Positions 1-12,411 of a stretch of 64,000 nt of DNA are shown here, piece by piece. The stretch comes from Cercis canadensis (Eukaryota; Streptophyta; Magnoliopsida; Fabales; Fabaceae). The notes below the pieces were generated by a model, which saw nothing but the letters and a program-made list of their open reading frames with translations, ran no database searches and was not told where the DNA came from. Each line of letters opens with the position of its first letter. Position 1 is the first letter of the stretch. The stretch is taken from the NCBI GenBank assembly GCA_003255065.1, contig QAOA01007942.1, positions 1 through 64,000 on the forward strand, in the 5' to 3' direction. A program made the position numbers and the translations under genes.

Positions 1-427
1 TTCTTGTATTTTTTTTTATAAAAAACTGTATGTTGATAGTAGGTCTCTCCAAAAGTACCCAATGAAAAGGGTGAGATAGCGCATGGTGTTAGATTCAAAA
101 AAATTGCTCCACTTGGAAAAAAAAAATTCAACTTAAAAAAGAAATTCACAAAAACAAAAAATGTCTACATCACATGTGTGTATTGTGGACTCTATTGTAT
201 TGCCACGAACTTTTGGGTTTCAAAAATAAGTATAATGGCCCAATCTTTTGAACAGTTTGGGCCTGACCGACTAATGCAACATAGAAAGGACTGTGTAAGA
301 ATTTCCCCCATTATTGTACCCCAAAAACATTATCTAAAAATATTTTGGATAATTCTCTGAAGACAGAACAGAGAGGCCATCATCCTTCACATCACTCGGA
401 GAGCTAAGGGAAGATAGAGGAGCTTCA

Positions 428-2506
428 ATGGCCGTTTCTTCCGTCTCTGCAGCATTAGTTCCTTCGCTTTCACTCTCGAATTCTTCATCACTATGTTCTA
501 AGCCAAAGTTCCCTTCTTTCTACTTGCTCTCTGGTAACACCTTGAAGCTCAAAAGCTCAAAACCCCTGCAATCATCAACTAGGGTTTATGCTGCTCCCGA
601 AGTGTTGGATTCCCCCGAATCCGCAGACCCACCTCCAGAAAACCTAGATGACTATGATTCCACCACCATTGAGGTTTGGTATTTTGCTTTTTTTTTCTCA
701 TATCTCTTTATATACGCTGGTTGTTAGCTAAGAATTTTCTTTTTTTGATGCATTTTGTGGAAGAATTCGAATTAACCGATTAATTTTCTTTCTAAAAATG
801 AATAATTTTAGCATTTGTTTCTCTTTCCAGTATTGCATTGACAACCCCAGGGTTATTAAATTTACATTACATAAGCTTATGAATAAAAGTAATATGAAAC
901 TTAAGTCAATGTTCTTTCAGCTTTGTGAAGTCTGACATTAAAGTTTTTTTTTTTTTTTTCTTTTTTTTTTTTTCTCTCTCTCTTTTTGGGAAATGCTTAA
1001 TGACTATAAATCAATTGGCTTCAACATTATTTTGGTTGAATTTCATGTGCATTTTTCGTTACTTCTTTCACTTAACCATAATGCGTGGCTTAGAATTTCA
1101 TGCAGCATGGCTCAGTTAGTAATTCTTTTAGTTAAATAGCTTAATTAGTATGTTGTCCATAAAATGCTTTGGCGTTTCAGGTTGGAGACTTGGAGACTCC
1201 TAGTACCTCGTCAATAAGCATTGGTGCAGATGTGGAGACGGTACTCCTATCTGTTCCTTATTTTCACTTGCAGTTTAGTATTTGTTTTGAATTCATCACA
1301 TGCAGATTGTTAAATTCCAGAATTAAATCATAGTTTTTGAAGGTTTGCATGTTAGAAAGGAGATGAGTGTGTAATTGTGTAATGTGTTTTGATGCTTGAA
1401 GATCATATTTGCATACTTCTCCTCTAATGTCTGATGCAGAGTGGAAGGACCAGTAGGTTTTATCTGATTTAGAGGTCACAATTAAGTACTATTAATTCAT
1501 AAGATTGAAGCTAACAAAGTCAGAGACGTCTTGGTCTACTAAAACTTAAGAGTGTTTTTAAAGCTGTAATCTGTTTCAGACTAGATACACTTTGGAGCTA
1601 ATCTGAACCAGTATTGACCCAAAAGTAGATTAAATATTTCTAATATTGAGGTTTCCATACAATTTCAATTATAGAATTGGTCCCAGTTCTAATTGTTGCC
1701 ATACACACTGTCTACATTTGTGTGAAGGTTTTTTTTATTGTGTATGGCAGCAATATGATAGGAAAAATGTCATATTGATGATTGGTGCTGGATGTTAATT
1801 TTTCAAATTTTAGTTTTTGTGTCTCATATTCCTTCTTGTTCCTCTATCTCTCTCTCATGCGCCCACAGACACAAACAAACTAGTGATGTAATATAGGTTT
1901 TGTCATGGTTGAATCAGTGGTGTTTTCAGTGATCTTTTTCAGCCTGTCCTTGATGACAAGATGCTGTTTTAGTAGCAATTTTTTTACTGTGTACATTTGA
2001 TTAGTGTGGGTCCAGAATTGACTATTGATTTATTTTCATGGTGTTCTTTGTGAACTTGCTCTTAAGTACAGTGGAAATTTTCCCAACAGCAACCTGAAGG
2101 GTTGAGGACGAGTCTCAAGTATTCTATTGTTTTTGCTATGTATAACCAGCAAGTTGTATGTTTTTGTAATAATTTTATTTCTTTCCATTCTTAGATGGCA
2201 CCAAAGCAGAAAATCAGAATTAAACTTAGATCTTACTGGGTGCCTCTGATAGAGGATTCATGCAAGCAGATAATGGACGCTGCAAGGAATACCAATGCAA
2301 AAACCATGGGTCCTGTACCATTACCAACCAAGAAGCGTATTTACTGTGTTCTTAAATCCCCACACGTACACAAGGATGCTCGGTTCCATTTTGAGATCAG
2401 AACTCATCAGCGTCTTATTGATATTTTATATCCTACTGCCCAAACCATAGATTCTTTGATGCAACTTGATCTTCCTGCGGGTGTTGACGTGGAGGTCAAG
2501 CTCTAA
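428..2506 (+). CDS. PRPS10: Plastid 30S ribosomal protein uS10c, three exons
   Basis: Nuclear gene for the chloroplast small-subunit protein S10, which sits in the 30S head. I read exons 428-673, 1181-1240 and 2195-2506, each junction GT...AG and in phase 0, giving 205 residues. Exon 1 encodes a Ser-rich stretch of about 55 residues typical of a chloroplast transit peptide, ending near 'RVYAAPE'. Exon 2 is a 20-codon acidic linker. Exon 3 holds the whole S10 domain from 'KIRIKLRSYW' through 'TKKRIYCVLKSPHVHKDARF' to the C-terminal 'GVDVEVKL'. The start at 428 is the first ATG of the exon. Length and organisation agree with plant plastid S10, and no lesion is visible. The second intron (1241-2194) and the first (674-1180) hold no other gene. 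Exon limits are inferred from splice consensus. Confidence 0.93.
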
Positions 2507-3707
2507 AGATATCTTCTTTTTCAGGTTGTTAACCTTACTGAAATCTGAGTGAACTTCAGCTTGCTATTAATAGTTAAAAAAATATAAATCGTTGATTGAT
2601 TTTATATATTTCACTTCTTGAATATTGACTTTTTCTTTTTCTTTTCCTTTTCCTTTCTCTTGCTGTTCCCAGCAAGGTTCTCAAAAGTTCCTGCAAATAA
2701 TTTTTTTTTATTGCCTTGATTGTTGTCAATTTCTTACCATCTAGCCCTGTTTCTTTTGTCAGTTTATTTGCTTTTCATAATTTCTTAGGCTCTTTAGCAA
2801 TATGTTTGATTTCATCTGATGTCTCTGTTTGGTGCTTAAAGTTGTTAGTATTATTTTAATATATTTCGTGAGGCAGAAGCTTTTTTTCAATATTTTGTCA
2901 TGCATAAATGTATTCTGCAAGTCCATGATGAACTGGTATTTATGGCCCCTAAAAGAAAAGGGGAGGGGGGGAACTTTTGTTGTAGGCATATGTGTTTTAA
3001 GAAAAATTCTTGAACTTCTACCAAATCATGTACTCTATTCTTAAATCAGTATTATCCTTATTGGTGTTTTCACATTGCTGTTACTAATATCCTGTCTAAT
3101 TTCTTGCTGTTATTGATATATATATTTTTTTCATTTATATTGTTCTTTAAGGAATTGAATTTTTTCCTGGCAACAAGAATCTGGCAGAGGACATCACTTC
3201 CAAATCAATGTTATTGAGTGTGACTGTTGGGACAAGGTGTTCAACAGTAGCCTGACTTCCAAATGAAACAATAGGGTAATACAGTTTAGCTTTGTAGTTA
3301 TTCATCTTTGTGTTCCTATTGATTCTTTCCTCAATGGAGCCCTGTTGAAATTGTATGAAAAAACTGCCAAAATGCACATCAACTGCAATGCATAATGAAT
3401 TAGTGTTAAGAATGTCTAGTTTGTCAAATTACTCCATGTTTCAACCCCTTTTTTTTTCATATCTATTTATTTATTTTACCTAAGAGGTGTCATATTGGTT
3501 AAATTACTTTTCACGTTTCTTGTGGAATAATTATGTTACATTCTTGAGCACCTGCAGAATTTCCCTTTTGTGTTCCTGTTGCTAAATTGTAGTAACATTC
3601 ACCTAGGGTCCTCCTATACAGTAAATGGAACGTCCTTGTAATTGAGACAGGGGATTGATAAAGCCATGAATCAAGCTCTTCAATTTTGACCAATATATAT
3701 TTTTGAG
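2507..3707. other. uS10c 3' flank, no gene seen
   Basis: AT-rich DNA after the uS10c stop, with T-rich tracts near 2630-2710. It probably includes the 3' UTR and polyadenylation region. Short open frames on either strand show no recognisable protein. Confidence 0.5.
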
Positions 3708-4000
3708 AGAATTATTGTTTGGTTCTTAAAAGTTGACAAAAAAGACCATTTGGTTTTAAACATGGAGGAATTCCAATTTGTTTTCTCCCATATCATACAA
3801 AATGTCCAAAATATTCCTTGATGCTATATGGTTATTCTTTTTTCATATGGGTTATTGTGTTAAAAAATAAACGGAATAATCACATAATACGAGAAAGTAT
3901 TTTGGATATTTCTTGCCGATACGGGAGAACCAAATTGAAATTATTTTTTATTTATAACCATTTTTTTTTTCGTTTACTTGAGGAACCAAACAATAATTCT
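3708..4000. mobile_element. MITE-like foldback element
   Basis: The two ends are inverted copies: 'agaattattgtttggttc' at 3708 is matched in reverse complement by 'gaaccaaacaataattct' ending at 4000. Homology continues inward, with the block around 3770-3820 pairing with the block around 3890-3945. No coding capacity and no clear target-site duplication. A non-autonomous DNA transposon of about 293 bp is the simplest reading; the family is unknown. Confidence 0.75.
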
Positions 4001-6003
4001 GTCTATTTTTTTCTCAATTTGAAGTGAAATTTTGACTAATATTTATTACAATTCACTTACCTTATTTTAGTAGGTTTAAAAATTGTGTGGAGACTGATAA
4101 ATTACTACGTGATTTTTTTTTTTACTTTAGCTATATTGTTGAAGGTTTTTACTTTGGTTGTCTTTGGGAAGAAAATAATGAGCCATCTGATTGGTCGTTT
4201 AAGGAACATATTAGAGATAAAATTGGGTTGATGCACTTAAATCATTGAATAACTCCTTAGAGAATTTGTTTTTTTTATGGATCTAACCTACATAGCACCG
4301 AAATGCCAACGAAGCAAGCATATCCATTTTGGAGATGTCTCTGAAATGCGTATCAATGAAAGAAACGCGTCCTTTTTTTTTTCTTTGTTAGATAGATAGA
4401 TAAAACTCAGTTTGGGAGAATGTGTGACTATACCAAACTTGCTCAGCAAATCTTCTTGTGTTAAATATCGTCAAAGAAACCAGATAGGCGAGTAATAACG
4501 AAGAGACATTGAAGGTAAGAAAGCGAAAGCAAAAAGCACAAAATAGGTCCATCTCTTAGAAGCAGATGGGAAAAATGATGGGGAAGGTGGCCGGAGAATG
4601 ATTCCCAGCGAAGGGAGAAAGAGAGGAAGAGAAACAAGTAGAATGGGAGGGAAGTGAAACGGTTTATTTATGGCATTTCAATGGCAGACAAAGAATTAAG
4701 AGCCGATCCCTTTTGAGAAAAGCTTTTAAAGTTTCTTGTACTGGAAAGACAGAAAAGACCTCCTCACACTTTTTATTCGTATTTTTCTCTGTTGAACCTA
4801 GAGAGAGAGTCCTGTCTGAGAGGCCCGGGCAATGGCAAAAGCGAAAAGCAATTCCATGACAGGTAAAGGACCAAACAGCATCGCAGATAAACAAAGAAAA
4901 GTAAGAGAAAAGGGGTAACCCAGAAGCGCATCTAAAGATTCTCTCCGCCTTCTCAGTTTATACACTTGAATTTTGATTTATATTTTAAGTTAATACTTAT
5001 ATTTTTAATATTTAATATTTTGTATTATATATACATATAAAATGTAGCATATTTATATTTATATTTTTTTTAAAATATCGTATTAACATTTTATACCTGT
5101 ACTAAATATGAAACTTGTACTCGTATTTGTGCTACTTAAAATCTAACCCAATACAACACACAAGATACGTTTGCACCTTATCATCAAGTGTGCTTCAAAT
5201 TCAAATCACCAGATTTTGTGCATGAAACTCAAATCACTGGATTTTGTGCTTTTGTATGGGGCGTGGTAACGTCATGTCAACTAGTGGGAGGATTGCGTTG
5301 TAATCGTGATATGCATGTTTCAATTTGGTCTAAAATATTATAAGAATAGATAGCAAAATCAAAAGGAATGTTGAACTCTTAACTACTCAACAGGTAAACA
5401 TTGCATTTGTATTTGTAGCGTCAAAATTTAGTGGATCTTTGTCATTGGGGATTATTTACAGCAATATGCCAAATGCATAGCATATGTATCTAAGCAACAA
5501 AGTGATCGTGATAAGCAAGTCAACTTGTGTCTATTCATTTCTCATTCCTTTCTACTATACTAACATGAATACCAACTCACTTTGTTTTCTCTATTAGGAA
5601 TAGTAGTCAACAAATTGAAAAAATGAAAGAAAGAGAGAGAAAAATAATAAGTATCCTTAGAAATTCACACTTAAAAACATTCAACCCTATTGAGACTTGC
5701 ACACCAATTAACCTAATAGAAAATTAGACTAGATTAAGATAGAGTTCATAAATATAATTTTCATATTGAAAAACAATAAAGAATCATTTATTTTTTATTT
5801 GAAGTTTTATCAGTCTTGTGTAATGGAACGCAAGAGTTGCATGGGAATATCTCATGGGAATATACCAACCCACTTGTCCACTGGCAGCAGAAAGCATTGC
5901 ATTTGGCAGAATCAATGAAGACATAATTTTTTTTAATAAAAAAGGATTACTAATATAGTAATTATCAACATGTTAATGATGCGTTAGAAGAAGCAGAAGT
6001 ATT
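4001..6003. other. Intergenic, no gene recognised
   Basis: No gene recognised. The part at about 4300-4920 is less AT-rich and purine-rich (GA-rich on +), so reversed it looks like a CT-rich 5' UTR, but no credible coding exon follows on either strand. From 4960 the DNA is AT-rich. Confidence 0.4.
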
Positions 6004-6378
6004 GGGTAATTTGACTAAAATAATACATTTGTATAAATTATTTACACAAATGAGGTATTTTTTAAATTATTTACGTAAAATAGGTACTTTTAAATATTTT
6101 ATTAATTTTTTAATCAAAATTTAAACACATTTTTACCAAAAATAGGTTACACTTTTCTTAAAAAATAGTCACGCTTTTCTTAAAATTAGATCATACTTTT
6201 ATTAAAAGTATGTTCCTCTTTTGACAAAAATGTGTTTATTAAGAACATGTTTTTGATAAAAATGTATTTAAATTTTGATTAAAATATTTAAAAGTATTTA
6301 TTTTATGTAAATAATTTAAAAAATGCTTAATTTATGTAAATAATTTGTCTATATGTATTATTTCAGTCAAGCCAAAAT
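6004..6378. mobile_element. Long foldback (MITE-like) element
   Basis: Arms of roughly 130 bp are inverted copies. The sequence from 'ttgactaaaataatacattt' at 6011 pairs with the reverse complement running left from 6370 ('ttgactgaaataatacatat'), with about 80-85% identity by eye through the 'aaattatttacgtaaaata' region. 'tattgg' occurs just outside both ends (6004 and 6380) and could be a target duplication or part of the termini. Non-coding. Confidence 0.75.
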
Positions 6379-6780
6379 ATTGGTCTTTACACATAAGTCG
6401 GCTAAGAAGAAGAAAAGACACAATCATCTTTTAACTTTACGTTTAATCTTGTTGGAGTGCCCCCTCGATTAGCAAATTGAAAACACAAAGCTTTGACAAT
6501 TTGACATTTTAAAGTGCTCCATTGACCGCTGGACCCCACCAATTGACTTATTTCAAGGAGATCTGAGGTTTAGTGGGGGAAAGTGAGTACTACGATGGGA
6601 ATGCGATACATGTTGTAATTTTATTCACGTCAAGAGAGTTATGACGTCATGCCTTACATTAGATTTGAATTTGAGGACAACCTCCCTACTTCATATACTA
6701 TTCTATAATTTCTCTCTCTTCCATCTCCACTTTTTACTTTTTAATTTTTTAAAGGTTTAATTATAATTATAATTATAATT

Positions 6781-7281
6781 TTTTTATTTTAATAATTTAA
6801 ATATTTTGGTTATTTTATTTTAAAAAAATAATTTAATTTTTTTTATATTTATAAAATATATAATTTTAATTATTTTATTTTTAAATTAAATTTTTTAAAT
6901 TTATGTTAAGGTGTAAAATTATTTTATTTATAATTATTTTATTAAAATTAAAAAGTTACGTATTGTAAATTTTTTTAAAATTTTTTTTTCTATTTAATAG
7001 TGAATAAATCTAAATTTTTAATTAAATACAAAAATTTAATTTTAATATTTTAAGACAAGTCAGTGTTGAATCGTGTTAAAATTTTATAAAAAAAATTTGT
7101 AGAATATAAGTCTTTAATTTAAATAGTAAAATTGAGATTTAAAAAATTATATACCACGTGAACATAGAAAAAATAACTAAAAATATATATTTTATTCTTT
7201 AAAAAAATTATATATTTTATAAATATAAAAAAATTAAATTATTTATTTTTAAAATAAAAAAATTTAATTATTAAAATAAAA
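6781..7281. mobile_element. AT-rich foldback element
   Basis: The left arm at 6781-6880 is matched in inverted orientation by 7190-7281. Both contain the block 'tttttatatttataaaatat' followed by a 'taatttt' run, and an outer 'ttttattttaataatt'. The roughly 300-bp centre is very AT-rich and non-coding. The match is longer than expected from base composition alone, but the low complexity lowers confidence. Confidence 0.6.
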
Positions 7282-9490
7282 TGACCAACTGTGCGTCATT
7301 GCAAATGTCACTCCGTCTCCGTCCATCGACTTTTTCTTTTGTTTGTTTATTGTTTTTTTACTACAACACTGGTACTCTGTGATTGCCAAACTCTTCACGT
7401 GCTTTCGTGTTCGTCGCCTCCTCCTTACCGTACAATTACATTTTCCCCCCTTTTTTAGATACCCAAGTCCAAGGGATTTTTTTCTTTTCTTTCTTAAACA
7501 ATTATATTCTTATTTCCTCATCATGCATTGCGTGTACTAAAACCCAAAAAATAAATAAATTAAAAATATTATATTTTTATAAAAGTTAAATTTTAATAAA
7601 TTATCATTAAATCACTTAAATAAAAAAATTCAAATGAGTTATTTAAATTTTTTTTTTACATATATCATAATTAAATAAAGGAAATTATTATTTTTACACT
7701 CTATTTTGCTAAATATCAATATGTCACATTCCATTTAATATTTAAATATAATATAAACTAAATTAATTTCATTTAATATAATTTTTTTAAAATTGACTTA
7801 TAATTTTTTACATTAAATGAGAATTTTTAAAATTGATTAAAAACTTTTCATATTAAAGAAGAATAATTTAATTTATCTCATATTTAAATATTAAATAAAA
7901 TATGAAATTAACAAAACAAAATATAAAAATAATAATTCTCTAAATAAATTCTTATGTTTTCTTTATTTTAAATTTCAAAATATTACATGCTTATTTAGGT
8001 TTAAGTTGAAGTAGTGATTTTACACATTTGTTTTATTCTATTTATGTCAAACATAAATAAACATGAGAAAGGATGGAGTTGATGAACTATTACTTTATTA
8101 TGGTTACAGTTAAAAGTTGAATCCACATGTCATTGGCATTCACTATTACTGATTTTGCATTAATACTCTCCACTTTTGACGTATAGAGAAACATTATTCA
8201 TGGTTCCAAATGATACTCATACAAGCTATCCACCCATACCATTCAAGGAAGGAAACTAGAATTTGTGAATACCTAAAAATCATTTTTTTAATTAAAAAAA
8301 AAGAGAAATCATTTTTTTCTTCTGTTTACTCAATAATTTTATATATTACTATAAACTAAATAAAATTTCAATCATTTTACAAGAAAAGTATTTGGTTTGC
8401 TTAACCGTAAGGAAAGTATATAATATCCAACCCATCATCCTCCTACATTATCCCAAAATAAAGTTATTATTTACAAATATTCATATATTATTTCACATTT
8501 CCTTAATTTTTTTTAAAAAAATTTAAGGTGCAAGAAGATTGTCTTATTCCAAGCTAGGACATATCACAATCTCAATAAAAATTTACAATAATACTTATAT
8601 ATTATTTACTAAAAAATGACTTTTAATAGTGTAATTTAAACTTAGGCTTTATAAACTAAGTATTTTTATCTTTATTAATTGAATTAACTCCATTGACGAT
8701 AATATGTAAATTTAGTTAAGTCTATTGAATTTTTGATTATCTTATTAGACCCTATGAAAACCTTGATTCAATAACTCAAATTAATACTACACTACTAAAT
8801 ATGTAGGTAATAGTATGCAACTAAATTTTCTTTTTACCAAAGAAAGTAAAGTGCCAAATCAACAGTGTACAGTGTACACTATTAGCCCATTATTAACAAT
8901 TTAACACGCCTTTTCCAGGTGTCTAAAAACTTTTTTTTTTTTTTATTTAGCCACAAAAGCACTTTTTCTCATGAATAGAAGACAACTGTAACCGTGTCTC
9001 TTTGACCGAAATATATCAAATAGTTTTATATATTTTTTTAATTTATTTATGTTTAGATTATATTTTTTTTAAAAAATTTAATATGTGAAGACTATTAGAC
9101 ACGCAGTCTACCACTCTGTGTATTTAGTAGGAAGATGTCGAATGGTAGACGGAGTGTTCATTTTTCACACTTTGTAAATGAGAAGTCAGAGGAATTTCAA
9201 GAAGAAAGAGAAAATAAAAAAGAGGAATAAAGAAAAAAATAAAAAAAGAAGTGGCCATATAAAAATACGAAGTTAGCTATTCAGTAGGTCTAGTAAAGAC
9301 ACGCCGATTAGTACACTAATGTGATTCTTGCATATCAAGTTTCTCTTTTTTTTAATATAATATTAAAATAAATAAATTTAAAAATATAATAAATATATAA
9401 AATTATTTCTGAATGATTATAATTCGGTCAAAAGCTCCGTAACCATTACTTTTTCCATTTCGAAAATGGCATCCTTCTGTCTTTCAGCTT
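7282..9490. other. AT-rich intergenic DNA, no gene recognised
   Basis: Mostly low-complexity AT-rich sequence with many short direct and inverted A/T blocks. The open frames around 7343-7590 are short, low in complexity and show no family match. Nothing supports a gene. Confidence 0.5.
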
Positions 9491-9516
9491 ATATATATAT
9501 ATATATATATATATAT
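9491..9516. repeat. (AT)13 microsatellite
   Basis: Perfect AT dinucleotide run about 200 bp upstream of the serine acetyltransferase start. Confidence 0.95.
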
Positions 9517-9597
9517 GGTGCAAGGAGATTATCCTGTGTGAAGTGGCGTACGGGAGACGTGATCTCTCTATGGAGCCAGAGCCACCTTTCGGAGTTC

Positions 9598-9603
9598 TAT
9601 AAA
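9598..9603 (+). promoter_or_regulatory. Candidate TATA box of serine acetyltransferase
   Basis: TATAAA lies 108 bp before the first in-frame ATG at 9711, a plausible core-promoter distance allowing an 80-bp leader. A second TATA-like 'tatataag' at about 9751 lies inside the first 66 codons and could drive a shorter transcript starting at the internal ATG at 9906. Confidence 0.45.
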
Positions 9604-9710
9604 TGAAGCAACGATGTGGTCTCCTGAAGATCAGCCATTCAATTCGGAACAGAATAAGCATCCACATATAAAATCATCTTTCTTAATCCCCAGAAAATCT
9701 CCAATTTTCC

Positions 9711-10898
9711 ATGAAAGTTCTGGTCAATGGTCTCTCCCAAACTTCATCCCTATATAAGAGTTATCATTTCACTCGTCAATCTCCAAATCAATCCACGCCT
9801 CTCTTTCTTGCGCTCATAAATTTCCCATCTTGCCACGTAATTGGCCCTCTATCTCCTTTTTCTTTCTTCTTGCTTCCTAAACTGAACACCCTCTTCTGCA
9901 AATCAATGGCTACCTGTGTTGATGCTAACCCACTTTCCCGGAAGCCAAACGGATCCCAAACCGATGATTATTCTTGCAATTATGCAAAATTCTGCCGACC
10001 TAGTTTCTCTGATCGCGTTCCCTCGGTACCCATTTGCAACAATCGCGGGAGGACCTTGCATACGCGCATGGTTGTGGAGGAAATTGACAAGGATGTGGAA
10101 CAAGAAGATCTGTGGCTGAAGATGCAAGACGAAGCTCGAATCGATGTTGATCAGGAGCCGATTTTGTCTACTTATTATTTTAGTTCAGTTTTGTCTCATA
10201 AATCGTTAGAAACTGCCTTGGCTAATCATCTGGCTATCAAATTGAGCAGTTCAAGTCTCCCCAGTGGGACCCTATTTGAGATTTTTTCAGGAATTTTCTC
10301 AGAAGATGAAGAAATCATGGGGGCTGTGAAGGATGATTTGAGAGCAGTGAAAGAAAGAGACCCTGCTTGCATAAGCTATGTGCATTGTTTCTTGAATTTC
10401 AAAGGGTTTCTAGCATGCCAAGCTCACAGGGTGGCTCACAAATTGTGGTTACAGGGCAGAAAGGTTTTGGCCCTTTTGATTCAGAACAGGGTGTCTGAAG
10501 TTTTTGCAGTGGATATTCATCCTGGAGCTAAAATAGGACGTGGGTTTTTGCTTGATCACGCAACTGGGTTTGTGGTGGGAGAAACTGCAGTGATTGGGAA
10601 CAATGTGTCAATTTTGCATAATGTGACATTGGGTGGAACTGGAAAGGTTTGTGGGGATAGGCACCCAAAGATTGGTGATGGGGTGCTGATAGGTGCAGGA
10701 ACTTGTATTTTGGGCAATATAAAGATTGGTGATGGGGCAAAGATTGGTGCTGGTTCAGTGGTGCTCAAGGAAGTGCCTCCAAGGAGTACTGCAGTTGGCA
10801 ACCCAGCTAGATTGGTGGGAGGCAAGTTAGACAAGATTCCTAGCTTTACTATGGATCATACTTCACATATTTCTGAATGGTCTGACTATGTTATTTAG
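9711..10898 (+). CDS. SERAT2: Serine O-acetyltransferase, plastid/mitochondrial (SERAT2-type)
   Basis: Acetylates L-serine with acetyl-CoA to O-acetylserine, the rate-limiting step of cysteine synthesis, in a complex with O-acetylserine (thiol) lyase. Intronless, 395 residues. Residues 1-65 are Ser/Pro/Leu-rich like an organelle transit peptide; Met66 (ATG at 9906, 'MATCVDANP') matches where cytosolic-length family members begin. The N-terminal SATase domain contains 'ERDPACISYVHCFLNFKGF'. The left-handed beta-helix of hexapeptide repeats carries 'LDHATGFVVGETAV' with the catalytic His, then 'GDGVLIGAGTCILGNIKIG'. The tail 'SEWSDYVI' ends in Ile, the residue that inserts into the lyase active site. 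Arabidopsis SERAT2;1 has the same plan. I prefer the 9711 start because it supplies targeting; initiation at 9906 would give a cytosolic form. No lesion. Confidence 0.94.
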   Translation: MKVLVNGLSQTSSLYKSYHFTRQSPNQSTPLFLALINFPSCHVIGPLSPFSFFLLPKLNTLFCKSMATCVDANPLSRKPNGSQTDDYSCNYAKFCRPSFSDRVPSVPICNNRGRTLHTRMVVEEIDKDVEQEDLWLKMQDEARIDVDQEPILSTYYFSSVLSHKSLETALANHLAIKLSSSSLPSGTLFEIFSGIFSEDEEIMGAVKDDLRAVKERDPACISYVHCFLNFKGFLACQAHRVAHKLWLQGRKVLALLIQNRVSEVFAVDIHPGAKIGRGFLLDHATGFVVGETAVIGNNVSILHNVTLGGTGKVCGDRHPKIGDGVLIGAGTCILGNIKIGDGAKIGAGSVVLKEVPPRSTAVGNPARLVGGKLDKIPSFTMDHTSHISEWSDYVI

Positions 10899-10979
10899 AT
10901 GCTGATTCTCAATTATGCTCTAGAGTTTTTTAAGTTAAGGTTATGTAATTTTGGTTGGAGCTTCTTGTTTGTTGTATTA

Positions 10980-11176
10980 GAGAGAACCTAAGTTCTCCTG
11001 TTGGCAAACAGAACAGCTGCAAGAGCAGTTTAGTTAGTGCTTGAATTGTTGTAAGGTGCTAGGATCACCCTTACAAACAAGAGAGAATTTAAGTTCTCCT
11101 GTTAGTAAACAGAACAGCTGCATAGAGCAGTTTATTCAGTGCTTGTATTGTTGTGAGGTGCTAAGATTACCCTTTG
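10980..11176. repeat. 101-bp tandem duplication in the SAT 3' region
   Basis: The segment starting 'gagagaacctaagttctcct' at 10980 is repeated from 11081 ('gagagaatttaagttctcct'), including 'aaacagaacagctgca' and 'gtgctaggatcaccctt'-type sequence. Identity is about 85% by eye. It begins 82 bp after the stop codon, so it may lie in the 3' UTR. Confidence 0.85.
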
Positions 11177-11479
11177 TGATACACTATATAAATTTTGTTT
11201 CTTGTAACATTTCCTGTTCTCAACATTGTTTATCATGTGAGTAATAACAAATGGATTAAATTGAGGTTTGGTCAACCCATTCATATCTCTAGCCCTGTGG
11301 GGAATTTTTTTGTTTTTTCTTTAGGAACTTTCAAAATCTGCAAACGACATCTAAATCATAGACGGAAAGTAGAATGAAGTTATTATTATTATTATTAAAT
11401 AATAGAACTGCCTCCTTTATACGTGTCACTAATTCTGACTTTTCTTTGTTCAAAGAAAGGTTCTACAATAATTGATTGA

Positions 11480-11800
11480 ATTTGGTAAAAGGGTTTGATC
11501 CAAATACATGGTATTACGAGAAATTACTGATTATGATGACGGCAAAATTCACAACTTTGACTTGACAGTCATTTGACAGGGCATGGCTAGTTGGCTACCA
11601 ATTTAAAGTAAAAAAATTGCTCCTTTGCGTGGAAATTGAAGTTAAAATACACAATGTTTCAAAGATCAAGTCTTAACAGCTGTCCACATATATAAGGATA
11701 AGATTAACTCAAGAAGCAAATTATTGAGTTCTTTATGGGAATTGTCAGAGCCGGAATCTCCGGCTATGGAACTGGTTTGAAGATTTGAACATTTGTTACC
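11480..11800 (+). repeat. Duplicated P450 upstream block (pair with 13140-13500)
   Basis: Diverged direct repeat: 'ggataagattaactcaagaa' and the following 'cagag...ctatgga.ct' run occur here (about 11697-11780) and at about 13391-13480. Both copies lie near P450 relics, so they are probably old 5'/3' flanks of duplicated P450 units. Confidence 0.6.
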
Positions 11801-12411
11801 ACTAAAGGCTTCTTAATGGCTAAAGTAAGTAATATAATTTTTGCTTTTAGCTCACCAACTCACTAGATCCATACGTAACTTAAGTGCTAGCTTGTTATAA
11901 ACAGGGACAACTTGCTTATTTCATTCATGCTGCGGAGGTGCTGCTTTTGTTTCCTTCTGGCTGATTCTTTTCCTCGGCAAAAATAATCTTCACACAACCT
12001 GAGTTCAGTAATTAATAGACCGCAGTTACTTGGATTTGCCATGAATTGAGTGCAATTTTTCTTTATAAAGATTTTTCAATTGCACTTCTTCTACACTATC
12101 AAATATCAAGTTTAGTAATGTCTTTACTGACTAAATTGGAGCCCAACTTCAACTTCAACTTCAACTTGTAGTATTATATATGATTTATTGTGTATAGATC
12201 TGAGATGAAAGGAGACAGAATAGCAAGTCAACCAGATAATATATATTGCCTGCAGAACCTGCTTAGAATTGGATTGATAGGATATATTGTGTTCATAATA
12301 GAGAAGAAAAAGTGTGAAACAAATAGAAAGTGAACAGAATAATATATCAATCCCTCAAAATGGGAAGCATTGGATCAAGATGTCCGTTGAAAAAATCAGC
12401 AATTGCTGATC

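Noticed and set aside
4664..4894. 76-codon frame on - in less AT-rich DNA
   Set aside because: No recognisable domain and no supporting exon or promoter.
7343..7589. Two overlapping short frames rich in Phe and Leu
   Set aside because: Low-complexity T-rich composition, no family match, no splice context.
9001..9400. Possible CRISPR-like or regular short repeats in AT-rich DNA
   Set aside because: No regular repeat-spacer pattern, and this is plant nuclear DNA.
9446..9667. 73-codon frame on - upstream of SAT
   Set aside because: It runs through the AT microsatellite (Tyr-Ile repeats) and overlaps the SAT promoter region.
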